DNA from: Anaerococcus nagyae
GTDB lineage: Bacteria > Bacillota > Clostridia > Tissierellales > Peptoniphilaceae
Direction: 5' to 3'
Length of the DNA: 64,000 nt
Assembly: GCF_017874535.1 (NCBI RefSeq)
Contig: NZ_JAGGLS010000002.1
Location: 62,001 to 126,000 of the forward strand
Positions 16,504 to 24,315 of this stretch are shown here, piece after piece. The notes under the pieces are model-generated. The model saw nothing but the letters and a program-made list of their open reading frames with translations. It ran no database searches and was not told the DNA's origin. Positions within the stretch are counted from its first letter, which is position 1; every line of letters starts with the position of its first letter. Made by a program: the position numbers and the translations under genes.

Positions 16504-16983
16504 ATGGAAACGATATATGTAGCTGGTGGGTGCCTATGGGGTGTTCAATATTTTTTTAAAGAAATACCAGGAATTATTTCTACTGAAGCTGGAAGAGCAA
16601 ATGGTTCTAGCAATATTCTAGATGGAGAATATGATGGATACGCTGAATGTGTAAAATTAGTTTTTGATAGTAGCATATGTTCTACAAAAGATATATTAGC
16701 CTATCTTTTTGAAATAATAGATCCCTATAGTTTAGATAAGCAAGGCTTTGATGTAGGTAAGAAATATAGAACTGGTATTTATAGTACTTCAGAAAAACAT
16801 TTGATAGAGGCTAGGGACTTTTTAAGTCAGCGCAAAGATAAAGATAAAATTGTAGTGGAAGTAATGCCACTTTCTAACTATATAAAAAGTGCTGATGAGC
16901 ATCAAGATCATCTTGATAGGTTCCCTGAAGATTTTTCTTACTGTCATTTGGACAGTGATCTTATGAATAAATATAGAAATTAA
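16504..16983 (+). CDS. msrA: Peptide-methionine (S)-S-oxide reductase
   Basis: 159 residues. C10 in VAGGCLWGVQYFF is the catalytic cysteine of MsrA (normally GCFW; here Leu replaces Phe). STEAGRANG replaces the usual AGYAGG, YDGYAECVKLVFD follows, and EHQDHLDRFPED takes the place of EYHQ. The enzyme reduces methionine-S-sulfoxide in oxidised proteins. The variant motifs suggest a diverged clade common in anaerobes. ATG 16504 begins the conserved domain directly; a frame open to 16366 overlaps the previous gene and has no SD. Resolving Cys is uncertain (C at SYCHLD). Confidence 0.8.
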   Translation: METIYVAGGCLWGVQYFFKEIPGIISTEAGRANGSSNILDGEYDGYAECVKLVFDSSICSTKDILAYLFEIIDPYSLDKQGFDVGKKYRTGIYSTSEKHLIEARDFLSQRKDKDKIVVEVMPLSNYIKSADEHQDHLDRFPEDFSYCHLDSDLMNKYRN

Positions 16984-17034
16984 TTGTAAGAAAATTTTTG
17001 ATTATATTATATATATAAAATACTAGTGGGACTG

Positions 17035-17098
17035 TTGCAGAATGAATAAATCATCTCAAAATCATTAGAATAACCTCTACAGAATTTTACCAGATTTT
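17035..17098 (+). mobile_element. MITE-like inverted-repeat end, solo copy
   Basis: CTGTTGCAGAATGAATAAAT followed by CRTCYCAAAATMATTAGAA closely matches the inward-read right end of the element at 61379-61533 for about 60 bases. No opposite end is visible here, so it is half an element. It lies against a small coding scrap. Confidence 0.55.
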
Positions 17099-17203
17099 TT
17101 TATAGCTTTTTTCTATACTGGTTTAGGATGTGCACTGGAACTTGCGGGTATTGTATTTATTAGAAATCACACCACTTATAGTTATTTTAATAGAAATAAT
17201 TAG
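17081..17203 (+). pseudogene. Membrane protein tail fragment
   Basis: A 40-codon open frame, LPDFFIAFFYTGLGCALELA then GIVFIRNHTTYSYF, hydrophobic and ending in TAG. It has no start codon and begins inside the MITE-like sequence. A strong terminator follows at 17218, as if this were the 3' end of a gene lost by insertion. The family is unknown. Confidence 0.3.
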
Positions 17204-17217
17204 ATATGGAATTAATT

Positions 17218-17265
17218 TAAATAGTTTTAGAAATAGATTATATGATTCTAAAACTATTTTTTTAT
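17218..17265 (+). terminator. Rho-independent terminator
   Basis: AAATAGTTTTAGAA pairs with TTCTAAAACTATTT around a 13-14 base loop, followed by a T run. Confidence 0.7.
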
Positions 17266-17390
17266 TTAAAAACAAGTTTTGTGCTGGATAATAACTTTTA
17301 CTTTAACAATGCAAATCAAGTACTTGCATACATTTATTTTTTCCTATATCTTATTTAATAAAGATATATTTAATATTTATGAGGTGGATT

Positions 17391-18758
17391 ATGAATAATA
17401 AATTTTGGACATATGAAGATGAATCTGTAGAATTAACTTTAAACTGGGCTAAAGAAAGAACTGTTTCTGGATCTGATCCTAAAACTACAGCGCTTTCTGC
17501 TAAGGAGTTAAGAGATAAGGTTGGTCAAACTATAACAGAAGATGGCCTTGGACCTAAAAAAGCTCTAGATATTTTTGATACTTTAAATAAGGCTACTCGT
17601 TCTGCAGACGATCCAATGAACTTTGCCTATATACCATGTGCACCTACTAAGGCAGCAGTTGCCTTTGATGAAGTAGTTTCGTCAGCTAACGTATTTGGTG
17701 GAATTTGGGAATGTGGTGCAGGAGCTATATATGCTGAAAACCAAGTAGTAGACTGGATTAAAAAAAATCTTTGCTGGCCAGATGAAGCTATAGGTACGTT
17801 TGTTTCTGGTGGAACACACGGTAATCTTTCAGCACTGGCCTGTGCAAGAGATAATGCTAAAAATAAGTGGAAAGAAGAAGATAGATATCCTAATGGTAGA
17901 CCAAATGATGGATATAAATTAATTATATCCAAGGATACTCATTCTTCTGTAAAAACTATAGCAAAAGTTTTAGATGTTGATGTATTAGTAGCAGAAACAG
18001 ATAAAAATGGAGTAATGAGTGGCAAAACTGTTGAAAAACTTATTAAAGAGAATGAAGGGGTATTTGCTGTTGTGGCTACGACTGGTACAACAAATACAGG
18101 TTCTATTGACCATATAGAATCTATTTCTAAAGTTTGTCAAAAATATGATATATGGTTACATATAGATGGAGCTTATGGTGGAGCTGGCATTTTAGCACCA
18201 AGCGTTAGAGATTTATATAAAGGAATTGAAAATGCAGATTCCTTTATCGTAGATCCACATAAGTGGCTATTTGCTCCATATGATTGTTGTTGTTTGGTAT
18301 ATAGGAGTCCTAAAAATGTTTATCAAACTTTTTCGCAACATGCAGAATATCTAGAAGGTGTAGACCATAGTCAATCAAATCCATCAGATATGGCCATTCA
18401 CTTATCAAGAAGAACTAGAGGGCTTCCATTATGGTATTCTCTAGTAACCTATGGTAGCAAAAAATATAGCGAAGCTGTTGAAAAATGTATAGCAAATGCA
18501 AAAAAATGTGCAGAAGCTATAAATCAAACAGATCATTTAGAATTAGTGATGGAGCCAACTTTATCAATAGTAGTATTCAAAAGAAAAGATTGGGAGATTG
18601 AAGACTATGCAAGTTGGTCAAATGATTTAGCACTAGATGGAAAGTTATTATGTATACCTTCAAGTATAAATGGAGAAATCATATTAAGGTTGGCATTTTT
18701 AAATCCTAACACTGATATAGATAAAGCAATAAATATAATCGTTGATACAACAAAATAG
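17391..18758 (+). CDS. PLP-dependent group II amino acid decarboxylase
   Basis: 455 residues, type I fold PLP enzyme. K291 in IVDPHKWLF forms the Schiff base. H184 in KDTHSSVK stacks on the cofactor ring, D259 in HIDGAYGG pairs with its nitrogen, and ATTGTTNTGSID (229-240) is the group II signature. Relatives decarboxylate aromatic amino acids, glutamate or diaminobutyrate. Substrate specificity is not readable here, and the EYLEGVDHSQSNP loop is distinct from GadB. GAGGTGG (17380-17386) marks ATG 17391; an ATG at 17379 lies within or before the SD. A single-gene unit with a terminator after it, possibly for amine formation or acid resistance. Confidence 0.88.
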   Translation: MNNKFWTYEDESVELTLNWAKERTVSGSDPKTTALSAKELRDKVGQTITEDGLGPKKALDIFDTLNKATRSADDPMNFAYIPCAPTKAAVAFDEVVSSANVFGGIWECGAGAIYAENQVVDWIKKNLCWPDEAIGTFVSGGTHGNLSALACARDNAKNKWKEEDRYPNGRPNDGYKLIISKDTHSSVKTIAKVLDVDVLVAETDKNGVMSGKTVEKLIKENEGVFAVVATTGTTNTGSIDHIESISKVCQKYDIWLHIDGAYGGAGILAPSVRDLYKGIENADSFIVDPHKWLFAPYDCCCLVYRSPKNVYQTFSQHAEYLEGVDHSQSNPSDMAIHLSRRTRGLPLWYSLVTYGSKKYSEAVEKCIANAKKCAEAINQTDHLELVMEPTLSIVVFKRKDWEIEDYASWSNDLALDGKLLCIPSSINGEIILRLAFLNPNTDIDKAINIIVDTTK

Positions 18759-18771
18759 CAGTGGAATAATA

Positions 18772-18803
18772 AGCTTCACTTATTATAAAAGTGGAGTTTT
18801 TTT
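18772..18803 (+). terminator. Rho-independent terminator
   Basis: CTTCACTT pairs with AAGTGGAG (one wobble) followed by TTTTTTTA, directly after the decarboxylase. Confidence 0.65.
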
Positions 18804-18932
18804 ATATTTAAAATTATAGCCTATCGCTTATTAAAAATAGTTGAGTAAAAGGGTAGATATTAGGTATGGGAAATAGACAATAAGATTGGTAATAGATTGT
18901 ATTAATAAATAAAACTATAAATGAGGTGAAAT

Positions 18933-19991
18933 ATGATAAAAGAAAAAATAATTGAAAATGTAGGAATTATCTACTTAGACAGACCAAAGCAAATAAACGC
19001 ATTAAATTTTGAAACCATAAAAGGGATTCGCAAAATTTTAGATAAATGGAAGGATGATGATAGTATAAAAGCGGTACTTTTTGATAGCTTTTCAGACAAA
19101 GGGTTTTGTGCTGGTGGAGATCTTAAAGAAATTTATAATGAATTTTTAATAAATGACGATTGTGCAGATAAGGATGGATTTTTCAAAATAGAATTTGATT
19201 TAGATAAATATGTTAAAAATTATAAAAAACCTATAATAAGTCATTGGTATGGTGTAACTATGGGTGGAGGAATAGGATTAACTATAAATTCTAATTTTAT
19301 AATAACAGACGAAACTGTTAACTGGGCAATGCCAGAAACTAGCCTTGGATTTGTACCAGATGTTGGAGTTTGTAAGTATATTTCTAGTTTACCACAAGCG
19401 TTAGGACAATATGTTGGACTTTGTGGCGTAAGTTTAGAATCTAGTGACTTGATAGAGTATAATTTAGCTGATGTATATATAAATTCGAAGGATTATGAAA
19501 AATTAATAACAAAACTATATGATCTATCTAAAAACTATGAAGGTGATCAACTAATAGAGAATCTTAACAAAGAGGCTAAAAAATGGGAAGTCAAAGATAA
19601 TGAATCAGAAATTGATAAGAAAATAGATAAAATTAATAAATATTTTTCTCATTCTAGTTTAAATGAAATATTTGAAGATTTAAAGGATAATACTGATGAT
19701 GAATTTGCAAAAAAATGCTATTATACTCTTAAAGAACGTGACCCATTTATGCTAACTATCCAATTCGAAAAATATTTTGTATGTAAAGAATTAAGCTATG
19801 AAGAAACAATAGATTTAGATCTTAGGATTATTCAATACGCAATAAATAAAAATTCTATAAAGGAAGGAATTAGGGCTAAGATAATAGATAAGGATAATAA
19901 CCCTAGTTGGCCATGTAGATCTTTGGATGATATTTCTATTCAGGAAGTTAAAGACTTATTGTCTATTGACAAAGCTTATGAAGAAAGATAA
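18933..19991 (+). CDS. Enoyl-CoA hydratase/isomerase family, 3-hydroxyisobutyryl-CoA hydrolase-like
   Basis: 352 residues, longer than an ordinary enoyl-CoA hydratase (about 260) and equal to HIBCH-type hydrolases (ECH_2 domain). FCAGGDLKE (58-66) and GVTMGGGIGL (107-116) form the oxyanion hole. WAMPETSLGFVPDVG (131-145) supplies E135 and D143, the pair conserved in 3-hydroxyisobutyryl-CoA hydrolases. The C-terminal extension with RDPFMLTIQFE is also as expected. In an anaerobe without an obvious valine pathway nearby the true acyl-CoA substrate is open. GAGGTGAAAT precedes the ATG. No operon partner. Confidence 0.82.
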   Translation: MIKEKIIENVGIIYLDRPKQINALNFETIKGIRKILDKWKDDDSIKAVLFDSFSDKGFCAGGDLKEIYNEFLINDDCADKDGFFKIEFDLDKYVKNYKKPIISHWYGVTMGGGIGLTINSNFIITDETVNWAMPETSLGFVPDVGVCKYISSLPQALGQYVGLCGVSLESSDLIEYNLADVYINSKDYEKLITKLYDLSKNYEGDQLIENLNKEAKKWEVKDNESEIDKKIDKINKYFSHSSLNEIFEDLKDNTDDEFAKKCYYTLKERDPFMLTIQFEKYFVCKELSYEETIDLDLRIIQYAINKNSIKEGIRAKIIDKDNNPSWPCRSLDDISIQEVKDLLSIDKAYEER

Positions 19992-20226
19992 TGATAAAAA
20001 TATTTTATTATTAATTCTATAAGGAATGATAGAGAGTTATTAGCATATATAATTATTTATTGGCTAGCAAAGGTTAAACCAAATTCTGTATTAGATTATA
20101 TTAAAGTATTAGGAATATTTATGATTGTTAACTTAATATTATGGACTTTAATTTATACTTAAAAAGTTGATAGTTAAATAACTATTGATTAAGACAATAT
20201 TTATTTTTTTATATTGAGGAGATGCT

Positions 20227-20703
20227 ATGTTTAGAGAAATTAGAAGAAGTAAAAATAAAATTACTGATGGAAATATAAAAAATTTGCTTAAAAATGCAAG
20301 AATTGGAATCTTTGCTGTAAATGGAGATTGCGGATATCCTTATGCTATTCCCATGAACTTTTTATACGATGAAGGAAATAATAGTATATATATGCACAGT
20401 GCAAAAGTAGGTCATAAGGTAGATAGTTTAAGAAACTCGGATAAAGTTTGTTTTACTGTTATTGGAGAGGAGAAAATAAAAGAAGAAGATTGGGCGCCCT
20501 TTGTAGAAAGTGTTATCGCTTTTGGTAAATGTAAAAAAGTAGACGATGAAAAACGAGCTTTAGAAATTCTAAAAGAATTTGCAATGAAATACTACCCAAG
20601 TGAACATTTAGTTGATGAGCATATATTAAAAAGTGGAAAAGCTTGTAATATATATGTGATTGATATAGAAGATATAAAGGGAAAGGAAGTAAAAGAAAAG
20701 TAG
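20227..20703 (+). CDS. Pyridoxamine 5'-phosphate oxidase-like flavoprotein (Nim-type)
   Basis: 158 residues, split-barrel flavin-binding fold. The N-terminus MFREIRRSKNKIT, GDCGYPYAIPMNFLYDEGN and IYMHSAKVGHKVDSLRNSDK match the family that includes NimA nitroimidazole-resistance proteins and many anaerobe homologues, which bind FMN and probably reduce small molecules. H in MHSA is the position that in Nim binds cofactor or substrate. ATTGAGGAGATGCT gives a strong SD. Real nitroimidazole resistance cannot be inferred from sequence alone. Confidence 0.85.
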   Translation: MFREIRRSKNKITDGNIKNLLKNARIGIFAVNGDCGYPYAIPMNFLYDEGNNSIYMHSAKVGHKVDSLRNSDKVCFTVIGEEKIKEEDWAPFVESVIAFGKCKKVDDEKRALEILKEFAMKYYPSEHLVDEHILKSGKACNIYVIDIEDIKGKEVKEK

Positions 20704-20759
20704 TGAAAAATAGTAATATAAAGGCTTATTAGCTATATAAATTTTAGGGTGAAAATGTA

Positions 20760-21530
20760 ATGACAATATTTAAAAATCAATATCCTATATTAGAATATGA
20801 CGATAGTAAAGAATCAATCATCATGCCAGATCATGAAAGCCTTGACTTTAACCTACCTCAGAAATGCTTATTTACATTTTTAGGAGATGCTTTAGATAAG
20901 TTGGCAAATGATTGTAATGCTCATATAATTGGAACTTTTAATTCTATAACTAAAATCTATCCTATTTATATAATAAATTATAAAGAAGAAGAAATATGCC
21001 TGGTTCAAGCTCCTGTAGGTTCCGCAGTCTCTGCACAAATCTTAGATTGGCTGATCTCCTACGGATGTGAGCAAATAATAAGCACAGGTTCTTGTGGGGT
21101 CCTGGTTGATATTGCCGAAAATACATTTTTAGTGCCAACTAAAGCCTTAAGAGATGAAGGGGCAAGCTACCATTATCTTCCTCCATCACGTTTTGTAAAT
21201 ATAAATAAAAAAGCTTTAAAAGTCATAGAAAAAACCTTGATAAGTCACAAATTAAAGTATGAGGAAGTAATAACTTGGTCAACAGATGGATTTTATAGAG
21301 AAACTAAGGATATGGTGGAATATCGCATAAATGAAGGCTGCAAAGTAGTAGAAATGGAGTGTTCAGCCCTTGGAGCTGTTGCAGAATTTAGAGGAGCAGT
21401 TTGGGGAGAAATACTTTTTACTGCAGATTCTTTAGCTAATGTATACAAATATGATCCTAGAGGATTTGGTGGAGATTCCATTGAATACGCTCTAAGACTT
21501 AGTCTAGATGCTTTGTTAAACTTTGACTGA
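20760..21530 (+). CDS. Nucleoside phosphorylase
   Basis: 256 residues, PNP/UDP superfamily. The phosphate-binding turn is STGSCGVL (near 117-124), the nucleoside-binding strand is VVEMECSALGAVAEF (about 195-209), and TADSLA follows near 221. The MEMEC-type motif holds the ribose and the later Asp protonates the base. The enzyme splits purine or pyrimidine nucleosides with phosphate, in salvage. Uridine phosphorylase-like members share this length. GGTGAAAA before the ATG is a moderate SD. The base preference cannot be settled. Confidence 0.85.
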   Translation: MTIFKNQYPILEYDDSKESIIMPDHESLDFNLPQKCLFTFLGDALDKLANDCNAHIIGTFNSITKIYPIYIINYKEEEICLVQAPVGSAVSAQILDWLISYGCEQIISTGSCGVLVDIAENTFLVPTKALRDEGASYHYLPPSRFVNINKKALKVIEKTLISHKLKYEEVITWSTDGFYRETKDMVEYRINEGCKVVEMECSALGAVAEFRGAVWGEILFTADSLANVYKYDPRGFGGDSIEYALRLSLDALLNFD

Positions 21531-21552
21531 GTGTAAAATATTATGAATTTAA

Positions 21553-21741
21553 AAAATAAAAGAATCAGATCGAGACGATTTAGAAATTACTGTAAGCTTA
21601 TGTACAAGTAGATATGATAGATGTTGGATAGACCCCATTCCTAATAAAAAAGCAATAAGTGTATATACACGAAATATGTTAGATAAAAGGAATTTAAAAT
21701 GGAAAACATTATATATAAAGAATTTGGTAAAGAATATATAG
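21553..21741 (+). pseudogene. Unrecognised coding fragment overlapping next gene
   Basis: An open frame of about 62 codons, ESDRDDLEITVSLCTSRYDR and CWIDPIPNKKAISVYTRNML, ends at TAG inside the start of the GNAT gene. It has no start codon or SD. Composition looks like real protein, possibly the tail of a lost gene. No family recognised. Confidence 0.3.
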
Positions 21742-22115
21742 ACCAAATTATAGAAATTTATAAAGAGAATTCTTGGTATGCATATCTTGATGATTTAACA
21801 ATATTAGAAAAATCAATTGATAATTCTCTCTATATATTGGGAGCATTTGAAAATGATAAACTTATAGGATTTATTAGATGTGTTGGTGATGGATACCATG
21901 TTGTGTATATTCAAGATCTTATAATAAGACCTGGTTATTATAGAAGATCTATAGGTAAAAATCTCTATCAAAAAACAAGTTGTAAATTTAAGTATGTCAG
22001 GCAATTTTTATTAATTACTGATGCGAATGATAAAGTATCTAATAATTTTTATAGAAAGATGGGAATGATAGAAGGTAATACTGAATATCCAGTACGCACA
22101 TATATTAGGCAATAA
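21699..22115 (+). CDS. GNAT family N-acetyltransferase
   Basis: 138 residues. GNAT strand 4 and loop are VVYIQDLIIRPGYYRRSIGK (68-87), where RRSIGK stands for the R/QxxGxG/A acetyl-CoA loop with Ser-Ile in place of the usual Gly-x, a mild deviation. The C-terminus has DKVSNNFYRKMGMIEG, the conserved NFYxKxGF element. AAAAGGAATTT precedes the ATG. Substrate unknown. Confidence 0.82.
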   Translation: MENIIYKEFGKEYIDQIIEIYKENSWYAYLDDLTILEKSIDNSLYILGAFENDKLIGFIRCVGDGYHVVYIQDLIIRPGYYRRSIGKNLYQKTSCKFKYVRQFLLITDANDKVSNNFYRKMGMIEGNTEYPVRTYIRQ

Positions 22116-22197
22116 AAGTTTTATTTTGTTGTAGTTTAATTAATAGGGTATTAAAAGAAGAGTGGAATAAAATTAATTAAAAAAGGAGATAACAGAT

Positions 22198-22680
22198 ATG
22201 GAAAGTCAAAAAAGAGTAGCGATTCAAGATACATATGGAGAACGCTTCCAACATTGTTGGGGATGTGGTTCTAAAAATGACCAAGGTTTACATTTAAAGT
22301 CTTATCCTAGTGAAAATGGTGAAGCTTGTATTTGTAAAATAGTACCTGATGAAAAATATACAGGTGGAGTTCCTAAAAATTTATTTGGGGGTATGATTGC
22401 TATGATATTTGACTGTCATGGAACTGCTTCTGCAGCTTACTTTAATCACAAAGATAAAGGTCTAGAACTTACAGAAGATACAGTTATTAAAAGATATATA
22501 ACAGCAAGAATTGAGGTCGACTTTAAGAAGCCAGTTCCTATGAATGAAGAAGTTATGGTTATATCTGAGTTAGAAGAGCTTACTGAAAGAAAAGCAATTA
22601 TTAACATGACAATGGAAGTGGCAGGAGAAGTAAGAGCCAAAGCAAGGATGGTTGCAGTAGGTGTTAAAGATAATATGTGA
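22198..22680 (+). CDS. PaaI-type hotdog-fold thioesterase
   Basis: 160 residues. The N-terminal CWGCGSKNDQGLHLKSY (about 20-36) followed by VPKNLFGGMIAMIFDCHGTA is typical of the 4HBT/PaaI hotdog group, where the segment around GGMIAMIFDCHG forms the long helix and the acidic or polar residue in it assists thioester hydrolysis. ITARIEVDFKKPVPMNEEVM is the domain's central strand pair. Probably an acyl-CoA thioesterase, substrate unknown. A strong AAAAAAGGAGATAAC ribosome site is present. Confidence 0.82.
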   Translation: MESQKRVAIQDTYGERFQHCWGCGSKNDQGLHLKSYPSENGEACICKIVPDEKYTGGVPKNLFGGMIAMIFDCHGTASAAYFNHKDKGLELTEDTVIKRYITARIEVDFKKPVPMNEEVMVISELEELTERKAIINMTMEVAGEVRAKARMVAVGVKDNM

Positions 22681-22717
22681 TTAACAATTTTATCTAACTA
22701 GATTTAAAATAATTATT

Positions 22718-23185
22718 ATGAGGACTATTATAAAAGAAATAAAGAATATAAAGGAAAAAGAGAAAATTTCAAGAGAAATTCTTTATGATTTGACAGAATG
22801 GTTTGGAGTAACAGAATCCATTGAGAATTATATAAATGATTCAAAAGATATGCCATATTTAGCTGCATATATGGAAAATAAGCCTATAGGATTCATTGTT
22901 TTGAATAAAACTAGCGACGATAGCTCAGAAATTTTTGTAATGGGTGTTAAAAAAGAATTTCATAGATTAGGTGTAGGTAGAGAGTTAATTAAAAATTATG
23001 AAAACTTATCTAAAGAATTTAGCTTTTCCTATTCCCAAGTGAAGACAGTCAAATCGGGGTGCTATAAGGAATATGATATAACAAATAAATTTTATATTTC
23101 TATGGGATATGTAGAGTTAGAATGTTTTCCAGATATGTGGAATGAATGGAACCCTTGTCAGATTTATATTAAATATTTAAAATAA
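22718..23185 (+). CDS. GNAT family N-acetyltransferase
   Basis: 155 residues. EIFVMGVKKEFHRLGVGREL (70-89) is strand 4 plus the acetyl-CoA loop (RLGVGR). NKFYISMGYVELECFPDMWN is the closing motif. The DLTEWFG start and NPCQIYIKYL end resemble the group of small GNATs often annotated as aminoglycoside or streptothricin acetyltransferase-like, but that is not enough to call resistance. It starts 38 bases after the thioesterase with little SD, so expression may depend on the upstream gene. Confidence 0.82.
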   Translation: MRTIIKEIKNIKEKEKISREILYDLTEWFGVTESIENYINDSKDMPYLAAYMENKPIGFIVLNKTSDDSSEIFVMGVKKEFHRLGVGRELIKNYENLSKEFSFSYSQVKTVKSGCYKEYDITNKFYISMGYVELECFPDMWNEWNPCQIYIKYLK

Positions 23186-23207
23186 AATCCTTAAAGGAGC
23201 GGATCTT

Positions 23208-23419
23208 ATGAAAGATTTAATAATTATGTAAAGGAATCTTATAGAAGAAATTATTATGCAAAAGAATTAGTAAAAGCTTATGAAAAGTGGATAAGAGATA
23301 AAGGGTGTAAGGAGTTTGCTAGTGATTTTCTATTAGAAAATAAAGGTAGTTTAGATTTTCATTTAGCTATATGTTTTATCGAAATAAATAAAATTATTTG
23401 TTTTAAAAAAGAATTATAA
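23208..23419 (+). pseudogene. AAC(6')-like aminoglycoside acetyltransferase remnant
   Basis: AAAGGAGC and ATG 23208 open MKDLIIM and stop. One base over, the frame gives RFNNYVKESYRRNYYAKELV, KAYEKWIRDKGCKEFASDFL, LENKGSLDFHLAICFIEINK and IICFKKEL. The CKEFASD...FHLAIGFxExNRIICFxK ending is characteristic of aminoglycoside 6'-N-acetyltransferases of the GNAT superfamily. Only the last third survives, joined to an intact start region, so an internal deletion and a frameshift are likely. Confidence 0.6.
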
Positions 23420-23445
23420 AACAAAGCAAGGGAAAAGATAGAGTA

Positions 23446-23598
23446 ATGAATAAAGACTTAGGATATTTTATGAGTTTGGGTCTTGCTTTTGGATTATTAA
23501 TAGGATCAATTATAGACGAAACAGGGATTGGACTATGCTCAGGATTATTAGTAGGTTTAATTATTGGAAGTAAGAAAATGAATAAATCCAAGCAATAA
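23446..23598 (+). CDS. Small glycine-rich membrane protein (50 aa)
   Basis: 50 residues: MNKDLGYFMSLGLAFGLLIG, an acidic turn IIDETGIGLC, then SGLLVGLIIGSKKMNKSKQ. Two hydrophobic Gly-zipper segments joined by a short loop and ending in lysines suggest a hairpin in the membrane. AAGGGAAAAG upstream is a weak SD. The role is unknown; similar short proteins are common in this group of bacteria. Confidence 0.5.
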   Translation: MNKDLGYFMSLGLAFGLLIGSIIDETGIGLCSGLLVGLIIGSKKMNKSKQ

Positions 23599-23664
23599 AC
23601 TTATTTGAAAATATAACTTTTAAAAATGACTCTTAGAATTATTGTGGAGTCATTTTATTTTTTC

Positions 23665-23716
23665 TTGACAAATGACATTGTGTCATTTATAATATAAATG
23701 CAATGACACAATGTCA
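23665..23716 (+). promoter_or_regulatory. tetR promoter with twin operators
   Basis: TTGACA (23665-23670) and TATAAT (23688-23693) are separated by exactly 17 bases. TGACATTGTGTCA (23673-23685) fills the spacer, and its reverse complement TGACACAATGTCA (23704-23716) lies after the -10. Each is a TGACA-N3-TGTCA palindrome, a typical TetR-family operator, so the regulator at 23734 very probably represses itself and the gene after it. Confidence 0.82.
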
Positions 23717-23733
23717 CTAGAAAGGAATATATA

Positions 23734-24315
23734 TTGCCTAAGGATACATTTTATAATTTAGATAAGGAAAAAAAGAAAAAAATAACAGATGAATTAATTT
23801 ATGAATTTTCTGATAAGCCTTTTTCTCAAGTAAACATAAAAACTATAGTTGAAAATTTAGGTATAGCTCGAGGTAGCTTCTATCAGTATTTCAATGATTT
23901 AGAAGATAGCTATTTTTATATACTTGATAAAAAAACTTATGATATACATATACTTTTTATGGATACATTAAAAAATAATAATGGAAATATTTATGATTCA
24001 CTTCAAGAATTTGGTGAAGATATTGCTGAAATTATTTTTAGGGAAGATGTATATAAATTATATAAAAATAGATATTTGTATTGGGATGAGGGATTAAACA
24101 AAAGTTGGGAAAATTCTCATGAAAATTTCAGATTAGTTTTTAATATAGAGCAGTCAATTGGAATTGATCAAGAAAAGATTTATTTTTTCAGAGCCGTGGT
24201 TCATAGCCTCATCGAAAGAAATTTTAGAGAAGATTGGGATAAGGATACTTTTGTAGAAAAATATAAACTACATATTAGGTGGATCATGCAAGGAGTTATT
24301 AATGGAAATAGGTGA
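23734..24315 (+). CDS. TetR/AcrR family regulator
   Basis: 193 residues. The N-terminal helix-turn-helix lies at about 14-58 (FSQVNIKTIVENLGIARGSF then YQYFND), the TetR signature with the YxYFxxKEDL-like end. The rest is the ligand-binding dimer domain, here with many aromatic residues. TTG start after AAAGGAA. It sits directly behind the promoter with two operators at 23665-23716, so autoregulation is expected. Its last 14 bases overlap the next gene, so both are made from one message and the membrane protein is the likely target. The ligand is unknown. Confidence 0.88.
   Translation: MPKDTFYNLDKEKKKKITDELIYEFSDKPFSQVNIKTIVENLGIARGSFYQYFNDLEDSYFYILDKKTYDIHILFMDTLKNNNGNIYDSLQEFGEDIAEIIFREDVYKLYKNRYLYWDEGLNKSWENSHENFRLVFNIEQSIGIDQEKIYFFRAVVHSLIERNFREDWDKDTFVEKYKLHIRWIMQGVINGNR

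Noticed and set aside
20227-20703. Calling a nitroimidazole-resistance gene (nim)
   Set aside because: The fold is shared by many flavoproteins, and resistance cannot be inferred from this level of similarity.
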